From positions 4,777,501-4,841,500 of the forward strand of contig AP018318.1 in the NCBI GenBank assembly GCA_003990705.1: a stretch of DNA of 64,000 nucleotides, read 5' to 3'. This stretch comes from Nostoc sp. HK-01. Lineage in GTDB: Bacteria > Cyanobacteriota > Cyanobacteriia > Cyanobacteriales > Nostocaceae. A program made the translations under genes and the position numbers. Positions within the stretch are counted from its first letter, which is position 1; each line of letters starts with the position of its first letter. The notes under the pieces are model-generated. The model saw only the letters and a list, made by a program, of their open reading frames with translations. It did not search any database and was not told where the DNA came from. Below are positions 19,919-29,163 of this stretch, piece after piece.

Positions 19919-20037
19919 CCTATTTGATTTATGAGCTTAGACGTACACTTGGGGAACAAGAAATAAATTTGTAAAAATTTAGTCGGCTGAGATTCATGAC
20001 TTTTGCTAATATTCAGATATTTTTTTGTTTAATATTT

Positions 20038-20499
20038 TTAATAAAATTTACTAATAAATAAACAGTAATAGTTATCCGCTATTTTTTCGTAACTCAATTT
20101 GTCGGCGATCGCCGACAAAATTTTCAAGCCGCGCCCTCGTTCTTGCTCATTGTCTTTAAGTTCAGAGACTTCTCTTAATTGTTTTTCTAAATCAAACGCT
20201 TCTCCGCGAGATAATATGCGTATTTCCATCTGCTGATTTGCCAAGCAAACTTCTATCTCAATCGGAGTTTCTCTGGGTAAATTTTTGTGGGCATGTTCAA
20301 CAATGTTGGCAAATCCCTCTATTAACAGAGTTTGACATTGCCACCAAATTTGTTGATTAATCATTTGTGCGTGGTTAATTTGCTCAAACCAAGACAAAAT
20401 CTCAGACGAGGCATTCAGGTCTGTATTGACTTTTAAACAAATTTTATGATCCACTTTGATTTTATTAAATGTTGAGCTTATATCATAAGCGGAACTCAA
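20038..20499 (-). CDS. RsbW-like anti-sigma/switch serine kinase (HATPase_c_2)
   Basis: About 153 residues with a GHKL-type ATPase: N box in LIEGFANIVEHAHKN and G box in ERGRGLKILSAIAD. It fits RsbW/SpoIIAB-type kinases that phosphorylate STAS antagonists and sequester a target protein. Histidine-kinase phospho-acceptor motifs are absent. The start is uncertain: the frame opens with TTG at 20499, but GTG at 20454 (residue 16) gives a more usual N-terminus, and neither has a clear ribosome site. It is divergent from the receiver-phosphatase gene, consistent with a partner-switching unit. Confidence 0.85.
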   Translation of the reverse strand: MSSAYDISSTFNKIKVDHKICLKVNTDLNASSEILSWFEQINHAQMINQQIWWQCQTLLIEGFANIVEHAHKNLPRETPIEIEVCLANQQMEIRILSRGEAFDLEKQLREVSELKDNEQERGRGLKILSAIADKLSYEKIADNYYCLFISKFY

Positions 20500-20605
20500 T
20501 TTATTTAATTTGAGTATTTTTACTATACATTAACAACTAAAATCTAGTTAATTTTAAATGTGAATAAGATATTTAATTATTGTTATATTGAGTAAGCTGT
20601 AATTT

Positions 20606-21805
20606 ATGGTAAAAATTCTAGTTATTGATGATGACCCGATTGTTCAGGCAGTCCTGAAAAGAACACTCGAAAATCAGGGTTATGAAATAACTGTGGCGAA
20701 AAACGGCGAAGAAGGAATTACTCAAGCCCGCCTACTTCGCCCTGCTTTAATTATTTGTGATTGGGTAATGTCAAAACTAGATGGATTGGAAGTGTGTCGA
20801 CAAATTAAAGCAGATCCAGAGTTAGCTACTACTTTTTTTATTTTGCTGACTGCTAAGGGAGCAGCTAGAGGAGAAGAAGACGATAGAGTCAGAGGGTTGG
20901 ATGCGGGAGCAGATGAGTTTATTTCTAAACCCATCGAGATGAATGAGTTAAAAGCACGAGTCCGTGCTGGACTGAGATTACATCAACTAAATCAAGATTT
21001 GCAAAGTCAAAAACAAGCTTTAGAAATACTCAACCAAACTTTGCAAACCCAAAAGCAAATTATGGAAACAGAATTAGCTGAGGCTGCTGAATATGTGCGA
21101 TCGCTCTTACCGCCACCACTTACGGGAACAGTAACTACAGAAGCACTATTCATTCCCTCTGCACAGTTAGGCGGTGATTGCTTTGATTATTATTGGCTAG
21201 ATGACGAGCATTTAGTAATTTATCTCCTGGATGTATCAGGACATGGGGTAGGTTCGGCGCTGCTTTCTGTATCTGTGCTGAATATTCTGCGATCGCAATC
21301 TTTAGCCAACACCAATTTTTGTCACCCCAGTGAAGTTCTCAAAGCACTCAATCATCACTTTCAGATGAGTAATCACGGTGCTAAATATTTCACCATCTGG
21401 TATGGAGTTTATCATCGCATTAAGCATCAACTTGTCTACGCCAACGCCGGACATCCACCTGCTGTACTGCTATCGGGTAAATCTCATACTAACTTGCAAG
21501 TTAAACAACTGAGTTCTTTAGATTTACCTATAGGCTTTGTGCCAGAAGTTGACTTTGCAGAAGCTGTTTTTGATATTGAAGCAAATAGCATTCTCTATAT
21601 ATTTAGCGATGGGGTTTATGAAATCAATCAACCAAATGGAAATATCTTGGGTCTCAATGCTTTCATCGAAATATTAATCAAATATAACCAAGTAAATAAT
21701 GGGACTCTCCAAAATCTATTAATGCAAATTATGACACTCAATATTCAACAAAGTCTGGAAGATGATTTATCTTTACTCCAAGTTTTTTTTCGTAGTGTAG
21801 CCTAA
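20606..21805 (+). CDS. Response regulator with PP2C (RsbU/SpoIIE-type) phosphatase output
   Basis: 399 residues. The receiver domain (1-120) has D52 in ICDWVMSKLDG and the conserved SKP lysine. A coiled-coil linker (about 125-160) leads to a SpoIIE-type serine phosphatase domain (about 170-397) with the metal-binding Asp in GGDCFDYY, LLDVSGHGVGSAL, FTIWYGV and IFSDGVYE. It should dephosphorylate a phospho-STAS protein when its receiver is phosphorylated. Kinase (20038-20499) and STAS protein (21832-22158) flank it, completing the three classical partner-switching roles. The architecture matches HmpU-like regulators known from Nostoc hormogonium control, but orthology is not established. Confidence 0.93.
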   Translation: MVKILVIDDDPIVQAVLKRTLENQGYEITVAKNGEEGITQARLLRPALIICDWVMSKLDGLEVCRQIKADPELATTFFILLTAKGAARGEEDDRVRGLDAGADEFISKPIEMNELKARVRAGLRLHQLNQDLQSQKQALEILNQTLQTQKQIMETELAEAAEYVRSLLPPPLTGTVTTEALFIPSAQLGGDCFDYYWLDDEHLVIYLLDVSGHGVGSALLSVSVLNILRSQSLANTNFCHPSEVLKALNHHFQMSNHGAKYFTIWYGVYHRIKHQLVYANAGHPPAVLLSGKSHTNLQVKQLSSLDLPIGFVPEVDFAEAVFDIEANSILYIFSDGVYEINQPNGNILGLNAFIEILIKYNQVNNGTLQNLLMQIMTLNIQQSLEDDLSLLQVFFRSVA

Positions 21806-21831
21806 ATCAACTTGTGTAATTCCCTATTATT

Positions 21832-22158
21832 TCACAAAGTTGTTAATACTTGTTTTTTAAAATCATCTTGATCGATAAATGTTTGAATTACTCGATCAAT
21901 TTTTGTTAATTCAAATAACATCCTCACTTGGTCACTCACAGAACAAACAAATAGTTTAGCATTAGCGGTTTTTGCTATTTGCATTGCTGAGACTAAAGAC
22001 CCTAAACCAGAGCTATCGATAAAATTAACTTCTTTCAAATCAATTAATAATATTTCTACACCATTCTCTATTAAGTCGCTAACTTCACGCCGCAACTGAT
22101 TACCGCTGATACCATTTAAAATTCCCGATGGTTGAATTACTTCGATTTTATAACTCAT
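21832..22158 (-). CDS. STAS-domain anti-sigma factor antagonist (RsbV-like)
   Basis: A 108-residue single STAS domain. The phospho-serine site is in VNFIDSSGLGSL (S49, the serine directly after the Asp, by analogy with SpoIIAA and RsbV). It should be phosphorylated by the RsbW-like kinase and reactivated by the PP2C regulator. It is convergent with the phosphatase gene (26-base gap) and lies upstream of the polysaccharide genes on the same strand, about 150 bases before the glycosyltransferase stop codon, so it is not in the same transcript order as a promoter-proximal gene. Target unknown. Confidence 0.93.
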   Translation of the reverse strand: MSYKIEVIQPSGILNGISGNQLRREVSDLIENGVEILLIDLKEVNFIDSSGLGSLVSAMQIAKTANAKLFVCSVSDQVRMLFELTKIDRVIQTFIDQDDFKKQVLTTL

Positions 22159-22308
22159 TAGTTACTCGCTATTTTTTGTATTAAATCTCACATTTTTATA
22201 TTTTGGCATTTGTATTCTTTAAGCGCAAGTTTTTCTGCTAATTTCCAGACTACAAAATACAATTTACAGCATTTCTTAATTCAGTAATGGGGAATTTTTG
22301 TGAAATCT

Positions 22309-24294
22309 TTAAGACTCTTTTGATGGTTGCCAAATAGCAGCGCGAATAATCACCCACAATAGCAGCAAGTTATAGATAGCCCACGCACTATTTAGTAAGT
22401 GAATCCAAGGATGATTGAGATGGCCAATGGCCAAACGATAAAGAATCAACAACATACCTAAACTAGTGAGGATGAAAACAAGTAATTGTGGCCAAACTAA
22501 CCGGAGATAAATGCCAGATTGGCGCTGTTTAGGTGTGACTTGGAAATTAATTTTTTGTCCAGTGAACACACTCCATACAGCTTGAATTAATAAAGGAAAT
22601 AGTGCGATCGCATATTGTTCTGAACGCCATACTTCACCAGCGGGAATACCCCAAGTCACTGCTAAAAAAGTGAGTCGATTGATTATAAAAGCTGGAAAAA
22701 AATGTATAGCAAAATCATACCCGAAGGTTTGTACAGGAGCGATTTCTGTAAATAAGTAAATAATTGGACAAGAAATAAACACAAGAGTTGCAAAACCGGA
22801 AAAGTAGCTATACATCGTCTTGAAATATTGCAGTCGTTGCCAAAATGTTAGCCCTGGTTTTGCAAAGGGATTTTCTCTCAGTAAAACTTGGATAGTTCCT
22901 TGCGCCCAACGTAGTCGCTGTTTTAAAGTAGAACTCAAATCATCAGGAGCCAAACCTTCTGCTAACAATTCATGATGATAAATAGATTTCCACCCAGCAC
23001 CATGCAAACGCATCGCTGTATTCATATCTTCTGTAATACTATTGCTGGATACACCACCAACTAATTGAAATTCATCTAATCTTGTTTCATCTTTGCTAAA
23101 CTCATCAGCAAAATATTGCAGCCCTACATTAATTAGTGCTTCTCGCCGGAGAACCGCATTTGTTCCTGTATAAAATGCCGCATTCATGCCATCTTTTCCT
23201 TGTTGTAGCGGCCCATAAAATAAACTAGCTTTATGTCCAAAAGGATCACCAGCAGGAATATTATAAAAGTCTTGGGGTGTTTGAACAAAAGCAATACGGT
23301 TTTGTTCGTACTTACCATTGAAAAGATTATATGTATAAAAATAAGGTAAAACTCGCTTGAGAAACTGTACTTTAGGAATATGATCAGCATCTAAAGTAAG
23401 AATAAATTCTCCATAGGTTTCACCAGAAAAAATTGCATAGTTCAGATTACCTGCTTTGGCATGATGAGGTACACCGACAGGTTTAGGACGTGCAATATAG
23501 TGAAATCGAGCCAGTTCAACTAATTCTAGTTCTTTGCGGTAAATAGCTTTTTCTAAAGCTTGTTGCTCAGTATTAAGTCGTTCAGTAATACTTTGATGTT
23601 CTGGCGGCAACCACAAAATAAACTGTTGGAGACTTTGGACAAATACTTCCGTAGATGTTTTATCTTGATTTTGCGTTGATGAGATTTCTTGTAACCATTT
23701 TTCAGCAGCTTGAGTATTAAATTTTAATTTTTCTAATTGTTGAAGACGTTCTATTAATTGTGAGCGTTCGGTATCAATTCGATTTGCTTCTTTTTGTAGG
23801 AGTGGTGATTGCAAATCTGCAATACATAATCTTTCTGTCATGGCTCGGATTTCAGCCGAATTGCCATCATCTAATACATAAACATGCAACTTAGTAGCAG
23901 GATAATCTATTGCTAAAGCTGCCAAAGCAGTTTGTTGAACAATTTCTGGTGGTTCATTGTAACAGGTGATAAATACATCTACTGTTGGCCATTCGGCTGG
24001 CGGTAAAGGTGGCATCATTTGGTCAAGAGACTTAACCTGTCGAACTAAAGGCCGCCATAAACCAATGACAAACATCGCACCGCCAAAATAGCTATAAATT
24101 TCTGCTAATAGCAACGGAATTGAAAGCCACAAAGCATCAAAATTGATGGAATGGGTGATGCGCCATTGTAAATACCAAATCCCAAAAATTAAATTAATTT
24201 CTGCTAGGTAGCGAAATAATAATGTTCTTTTTTTGAGAGTTGAGCGACTGTTGCCGAAAACGTTGGTGGAATTATTAATAGATGCAGAAGTCAT
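22309..24294 (-). CDS. Cellulose synthase-like processive glycosyltransferase (GT2, BcsA-like, no PilZ)
   Basis: 661 residues with two N-terminal TM helices (about 28-45, 54-80), a GT-A domain, and at least four C-terminal TM helices. Processive GT2 motifs are all present: DVFITCYNEP (D106), LDDG (142-145), HAKAGN, DADH (302-305), TED (421-423) and QRLRW (459-463). The C-terminal PilZ c-di-GMP receptor of bacterial cellulose synthase is missing. Between LDDG and HAKAGN there is about 105 residues of extra, coiled-coil-like sequence (155-262), where BcsA has only about 30. The product could be cellulose or another beta-glucan. It lies directly downstream of the DUF3131 gene on the same strand, so they are probably co-transcribed. 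Confidence 0.9.
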   Translation of the reverse strand: MTSASINNSTNVFGNSRSTLKKRTLLFRYLAEINLIFGIWYLQWRITHSINFDALWLSIPLLLAEIYSYFGGAMFVIGLWRPLVRQVKSLDQMMPPLPPAEWPTVDVFITCYNEPPEIVQQTALAALAIDYPATKLHVYVLDDGNSAEIRAMTERLCIADLQSPLLQKEANRIDTERSQLIERLQQLEKLKFNTQAAEKWLQEISSTQNQDKTSTEVFVQSLQQFILWLPPEHQSITERLNTEQQALEKAIYRKELELVELARFHYIARPKPVGVPHHAKAGNLNYAIFSGETYGEFILTLDADHIPKVQFLKRVLPYFYTYNLFNGKYEQNRIAFVQTPQDFYNIPAGDPFGHKASLFYGPLQQGKDGMNAAFYTGTNAVLRREALINVGLQYFADEFSKDETRLDEFQLVGGVSSNSITEDMNTAMRLHGAGWKSIYHHELLAEGLAPDDLSSTLKQRLRWAQGTIQVLLRENPFAKPGLTFWQRLQYFKTMYSYFSGFATLVFISCPIIYLFTEIAPVQTFGYDFAIHFFPAFIINRLTFLAVTWGIPAGEVWRSEQYAIALFPLLIQAVWSVFTGQKINFQVTPKQRQSGIYLRLVWPQLLVFILTSLGMLLILYRLAIGHLNHPWIHLLNSAWAIYNLLLLWVIIRAAIWQPSKES

Positions 24295-24360
24295 GGTGAC
24301 ACCAAAAATAAAATTATGGTAGAGACAGGAGATATCTAGCTCCTCCTGTTTCTGACTAAA

Positions 24361-27171
24361 TCATTTTGTAACTTTTGTATTTTTGCTACCAGATACCCAG
24401 TAACTTCCAGAACTATCAGACATTAAGCTAATTTTTGGTTGAGGAATTCTGGGGAGACCGCGGCCGGAATCTCCTTGGGCTATAGTTTCCCACCAGGGAG
24501 ATTTGAGAGAAGTAGTTGCACAAATTAAGGGTTGTTGATTTGTGAGTGTGTATAGTAAGGATTGCAAAATCATGCTGTTGGTACTGCTGGTGAAACCAAC
24601 GGCTGTTTTACCTGTGGTTTCATAAAAGCCTTCATAAAAACCTGTGAGTGGGTTATATAAGTCAGTGGTTCCTTGGACTAACTTTTGACTATACTGATTG
24701 TCTGGTAGGAGAGCGTGATAGGCAAAAGCCACGGCTGTACTGACCATGCGCCCTTGAGGTAAAGTTTGTCCGTCATCACCTATAGCTTCCCAAGGTTTAC
24801 CCTGGGCTGTAATGGCGCTGTGGACTGTGTAAGGCTTGCGGTCGATTAAGGTAGTCGCCGAGGCTGTGAGTGTGTTGGTGCGGCGGTAACGTTCGGCTTG
24901 GGCTTGAAAAATTGGCTCAAAGAGCGATCGCATTTTCGGATCTAAGCCAAACTCTAACCCATAAAGAATGAAAGGATTGCTGACGGTGTATTGGTTAACT
25001 TTGGAGTTAGTATCTGTGCGTTGGCGCTGAGTTGGTATTTTCACTCCTTCCACCACACTAGTTTGATATTCCCCACCTACAGCCGAACCTTCTACATCAA
25101 ATCCCCACAGTTGAAAAGCACGCGCCGCATATTCTTCATAACCTAAGCGGGTTTCTAGGTTGACACGGGTAAGATAACGCCCTTGGGGGTTTTTCATCAC
25201 AGTCGCACTGGAGAGAACTCCATCCCGGACTACCCGGAGATATGACCAATCTAAGACAATTTGATCAACGGCTTTAGTATATTCTGGATGATAACTTTTT
25301 AAGTTATACAGCCCGGCTAAAAGTCTGCCAATATCCAATGCTGACCAACCATTACCTTCTAATACAGAGTTTCCGCCGTAGTCTATAGGTTGAAGCGATC
25401 GCGTATCATAACCGCGATTTGGTAACTCACCTGCAAACAACGGTAGTTTTCCTAACGCTGCTAACAGTTGGCGAGTGCGCTGGTCAAATTCTTTCGGGGA
25501 AATTACATCCAGCGATCGCGCGGCGTGTAGTGCGGCGAGATAATCTCCTAATCCCCAGAGAGTTGTACCTTTGAAGTCGCTGCGATCGTCAATTAAGCCA
25601 TTCTTTGGATGATAATTGGCTTGAAAATATCTCCATGCGGCCTCTGCATAGCGTCGTTCCACTACTGTTAAAGGTCGAGTTAATTTCAACTTAGATGATG
25701 AATCTGGGCTATCAACTGGGGGGATGGGTGTAATCGTTACTTCCTCAACTTGGGAATTATTTGCTGGTGGCGTAGGAACTTTTACCTCCACCACTCTAGG
25801 GGTATTTCCAGATGTTTGTGGCGGATTTGTGGGTGTGGGAGTCGCCGCAGAAGTATTGTTACTTGGGGCTTTGGCTGTTGCATTTACAGAACCAGTAATT
25901 AAAGAACGATTCCCTCTGGCTTTGTAGTACAAAATCTCCAAAATTAGTCCATTGGTATTACCAGTTAAGGCTTTATTGGGCTGTTTCGATTCCTCATAAA
26001 TACCCGCATAATAACCACTGTCATCAGGACTGCGGAGATCCTTAACTGCATCAAACAGTTTTTGGGCGTAAGCATTATCTGGGTAGAGATAACGCCAACC
26101 AAAAGCAGCTTTTGTACTCACACTGCGGAACTGGGGAAAAGGTTGATTAGTGTCGGTAATTGTAGCCCAGCTTTGACCATTGGCGTAAACAGTGTTGTAG
26201 AGAAAATAAGGTGCTTGGTCGATGTTGTCTTCTGTGACGGCTGTCAGCTGACCTGTCGCTTCGTAACGCCGCTTCTGCACTTCGAGAACTCTCGCCGCAA
26301 AATCGGCTAATTCACCTTGTAGACCAAATTCGATTCCATCCAGAATATAAGACTCACTAACAACATAGTTATTAGCGTTAGTACTCTGAAAATCACGGGT
26401 ATCAACGGGAATTTGTACACCATTAACTTCAACCATTTTATAGGGTTCCAAGGCCAGAGCTTTTGGTGCAGCAAAACCCCAAAGTTGATAACCTCTAGCA
26501 CCATATTCTTCGTAACCGAGTCGCCCTTCTTGGACTAATAATGTTTTGTTATCAGGTAAAACAGTAGCACCGTAAAGTTGTCCATCTTTGAGCGATCGCC
26601 CTACTTGCCATTTGGCGACAATTCCTTTAAGCCAATCATTATATTGAGGATGACAAGTACGAATGACATCAAATGCAGCTAAAACCCGACCGATATCTAA
26701 AGCCGACCAGCCAATACCTCGCTCAATCGGATTGTTGCCATAATCAACCATCTGTCCGGTAGCGGTATTGTAAACTTTATTGGGTAAAGCATCTTCAAAC
26801 AACTTGAGATTGCCTAAACCTGTTAAAAATTTATTCAGCCGAGAATCAAAGTCTGCTTGGTCTGTGAGATTCATCCATCGCGCCGCATTCAACGCCATCA
26901 GATAATTCCCCATATCCCAAAGTGTCCCCGAAGGATAACCCCCAGCCGCATTGGTCAATCCTGTGGCTGGCTGATAATTTTTGACAAAATACTGCCAAGC
27001 ACCACGCGCATAAGTTTGTTCTTCTGCTGTCAGAGGCGCAGTAATATTGCTACAGCTACTAGCATTTTGAGATAAGACTGGTGTAGGTATGTACACCAAA
27101 AATTGCATCAATGTTCCAACTAAGAACAATGCAATCCATCTCCACGTTTTTTGTGAAAAGTACTGGTACAT
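24361..27171 (-). CDS. Secreted protein with two DUF3131 domains
   Basis: 936 residues with an N-terminal signal peptide (about 1-35). Two homologous halves follow, roughly 45-430 and 500-890, each with the marks of DUF3131: an early WGxGDYLxALxAAR segment, GWSALDIGR, RLGYEEYxARxxQLWGF, and a C-terminal S-T-N-x-(L/I)-I-L-E/Q-x-L-xY motif. A Thr/Pro/Asn-rich linker joins them. The all-helical repeat resembles an (alpha/alpha) toroid such as glycosidases use, so polysaccharide hydrolysis or binding is a reasonable guess, not proven. It is transcribed ahead of the glycosyltransferase (66-base gap), probably as one operon. Confidence 0.85.
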   Translation of the reverse strand: MYQYFSQKTWRWIALFLVGTLMQFLVYIPTPVLSQNASSCSNITAPLTAEEQTYARGAWQYFVKNYQPATGLTNAAGGYPSGTLWDMGNYLMALNAARWMNLTDQADFDSRLNKFLTGLGNLKLFEDALPNKVYNTATGQMVDYGNNPIERGIGWSALDIGRVLAAFDVIRTCHPQYNDWLKGIVAKWQVGRSLKDGQLYGATVLPDNKTLLVQEGRLGYEEYGARGYQLWGFAAPKALALEPYKMVEVNGVQIPVDTRDFQSTNANNYVVSESYILDGIEFGLQGELADFAARVLEVQKRRYEATGQLTAVTEDNIDQAPYFLYNTVYANGQSWATITDTNQPFPQFRSVSTKAAFGWRYLYPDNAYAQKLFDAVKDLRSPDDSGYYAGIYEESKQPNKALTGNTNGLILEILYYKARGNRSLITGSVNATAKAPSNNTSAATPTPTNPPQTSGNTPRVVEVKVPTPPANNSQVEEVTITPIPPVDSPDSSSKLKLTRPLTVVERRYAEAAWRYFQANYHPKNGLIDDRSDFKGTTLWGLGDYLAALHAARSLDVISPKEFDQRTRQLLAALGKLPLFAGELPNRGYDTRSLQPIDYGGNSVLEGNGWSALDIGRLLAGLYNLKSYHPEYTKAVDQIVLDWSYLRVVRDGVLSSATVMKNPQGRYLTRVNLETRLGYEEYAARAFQLWGFDVEGSAVGGEYQTSVVEGVKIPTQRQRTDTNSKVNQYTVSNPFILYGLEFGLDPKMRSLFEPIFQAQAERYRRTNTLTASATTLIDRKPYTVHSAITAQGKPWEAIGDDGQTLPQGRMVSTAVAFAYHALLPDNQYSQKLVQGTTDLYNPLTGFYEGFYETTGKTAVGFTSSTNSMILQSLLYTLTNQQPLICATTSLKSPWWETIAQGDSGRGLPRIPQPKISLMSDSSGSYWVSGSKNTKVTK

Positions 27172-27268
27172 AAAATTAAAAAAATATTTTAATCGTCAGA
27201 ATTCTGAGTTTCAATAATCAGTAATTAATAACTTGTATGAAAGCCTTTAATTACTAATTAGTCATTAT

Positions 27269-28678
27269 TCAATTAATTCCTGCCCAAACAATTAAAGGTT
27301 TACCCACTTGTTTATAAAGAAAGCTTTCTAAAATCACACCATTATTATTAGCAGTGAGAGATTTATTTGGCTGACGCAGAGATTCGTATAAGCCGTTGTA
27401 CCAACCTTTATCTGATTTCAGTTGCTGGAAAACTGTATCAGTCAGGGAACGCGTGTAATCTGTTTGATAAAGTATGTGCCAACCGATCGCCGCTTTGGCA
27501 CTGAGAAAACGTAAATTATTATGTTGTGCTTGAGTATCGGTAATTGTCGCCCAAGGTTTACCGTTCACAAACAAGCTGTTATAGACAAAGTAAGGCGGAC
27601 GATCTAAATTGTCTTCTGTTAGGGCGGTTAATTCTTTTGTGGCTTGATAACGCGCTGCTTGAGCAGCTAAAATTCTGTCGGCATAAGCTTTGGGTAATGC
27701 TTGAAAGCCTGTTTCCATACCGTCCAAAATATAGGGTTCACTAAGGACGTAGTTATTTCCCCCAGAGTTATTCCCATCTCGGCGATCATAAGGAATTCCT
27801 TGACCGTAAAGATTCACAAAGGCAGTATTAGACTGGTAATCTAAGGCTTGCTTGACATCTAAACCCCACAGTTTCAAACCGTAGGCGGCATAGTTTTCAT
27901 AGCCCAAGCGACCTTCTTGGTTATACTGTTCTTTGCCTTGAACAACAGCAGTACCGTACATCTGACCATTTTTAGTCAGGCGCTTGACTTTCCAGTGCTG
28001 CCAAACAGCTTGTACAGGCGATCGCATTTTGGGATACTTGGCTTCGACAATCTTCAACCAAATTGCCATTCGTCCCAAATCAATCGCTGACCAACCAATT
28101 TCTTCGCGTTTATCTAGCTGACCATAATTAACAGGGATCAAAGTTTGAGCGTTGTAGACTTTGTTCGGCAATTCACCTTTATATAAAGGTAGAGATGCTA
28201 GAGTCTGCAACATCTTAGTCATCTTCGCTTCAAATTCGGCGCTGGTAATCATGTTGAGTTCTTTCGCACTCACCAAAGCGGCGATCGCAGCTGCTTGATC
28301 CCAAATCGTTACAGATGCAAAACCATCCGCAGAATTCACTAAGCCTGTTTTTTCGTTCCAGTTTTGTTGAAAATAAGACCAAGCTAAACGCGCAGCTGCC
28401 ATATCTGCTGCGTCGAGTTTACCAACTCCCGGCGCAATATACGGTGTTTTGCTGGTCAGTTCACTAGTCGCAATTGGTGTTCCTGGTGAAACTGCGGAGT
28501 TCGCATCTAGTTTTGCTACCTTTTGTGCTTGTGTTTCTACTTCAGATGTTTGTGTCTTTTGCGAAATACGACCAGACCAAAAATTTAATCCTGCGATCGC
28601 AATCACCGCCGTAACCACCCCGCCTACAGAAGTGAGGATGGACAAGCCTTTAGGGGGTGGTTGAAAGTCAGAACTCAT
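27269..28678 (-). CDS. Membrane-anchored DUF3131 domain protein
   Basis: 469 residues with one N-terminal TM helix (about 13-31) and a single DUF3131 domain (about 80-460). Motifs parallel those of the double-domain neighbour: GWSAIDLGRM, GRLGYENYAAYGLKLWGL, NYVLSEPYILDGMETGF and LTANNNGVILESFLYK. It is upstream of that gene by about 97 bases on the same strand, so it is likely the first gene of a three-gene polysaccharide operon. The paralogy suggests tandem duplication with a later domain duplication in the neighbour. The enzymatic role is unknown. Confidence 0.85.
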   Translation of the reverse strand: MSSDFQPPPKGLSILTSVGGVVTAVIAIAGLNFWSGRISQKTQTSEVETQAQKVAKLDANSAVSPGTPIATSELTSKTPYIAPGVGKLDAADMAAARLAWSYFQQNWNEKTGLVNSADGFASVTIWDQAAAIAALVSAKELNMITSAEFEAKMTKMLQTLASLPLYKGELPNKVYNAQTLIPVNYGQLDKREEIGWSAIDLGRMAIWLKIVEAKYPKMRSPVQAVWQHWKVKRLTKNGQMYGTAVVQGKEQYNQEGRLGYENYAAYGLKLWGLDVKQALDYQSNTAFVNLYGQGIPYDRRDGNNSGGNNYVLSEPYILDGMETGFQALPKAYADRILAAQAARYQATKELTALTEDNLDRPPYFVYNSLFVNGKPWATITDTQAQHNNLRFLSAKAAIGWHILYQTDYTRSLTDTVFQQLKSDKGWYNGLYESLRQPNKSLTANNNGVILESFLYKQVGKPLIVWAGIN

Positions 28679-29163
28679 GCTGATTAAAGCCTTATTTTGT
28701 AATTCTTTTTTGCGATGAAAAAAAGTCAGAATGCGCCATATCTCAATTAAGATTGGCGACTGAAAACCACAATTTATCTATTGCTTTGACAGAATACAGT
28801 TTGGGTATTCTGTCTCCTGATTGCTGAATTGTCCTTTTGTTAAACTCTTAACAACTTCATTTTTCCCAGCTTTCAACGCTAACTAACATCTGTTAGTGGT
28901 TACTAGCAATCAGGAAGCATGAGTAATATCAAGTCCGTTTAATCATTAACAATCTGTCGTTGCACTCGCAATGACAGATTGTTAATGATTATTTATTTAC
29001 ACGTAGATTAAATACTGGCATAAGTATAAAATTTTTGGTATTACTGAATAAAAGTATGAAATTTCCCCATTCAATATCTCAAACTCTCACTCTCTGCGTG
29101 AGATAAAAACATCCCAAAGTTCAGCAACGCCAAATATTGGCTAATATCTCATAATTCCTGACT
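28679..29163. other. Intergenic region upstream of the polysaccharide operon
   Basis: 485 bases, presumably containing the operon promoter. It holds a very strong inverted repeat at 28940-28991 (listed separately). No gene is seen. Confidence 0.5.
28940..28991. terminator. Long inverted repeat (terminator or foldback)
   Basis: TAATCATTAACAATCTGTC pairs perfectly with GACAGATTGTTAATGATTA (19 bases), with further GTTGC/GCAAT pairing in the loop. It lies about 170 bases after the barrel-protein stop codon on the minus strand. There is no T-tract, so it may be a foldback repeat instead of an intrinsic terminator. Confidence 0.5.
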
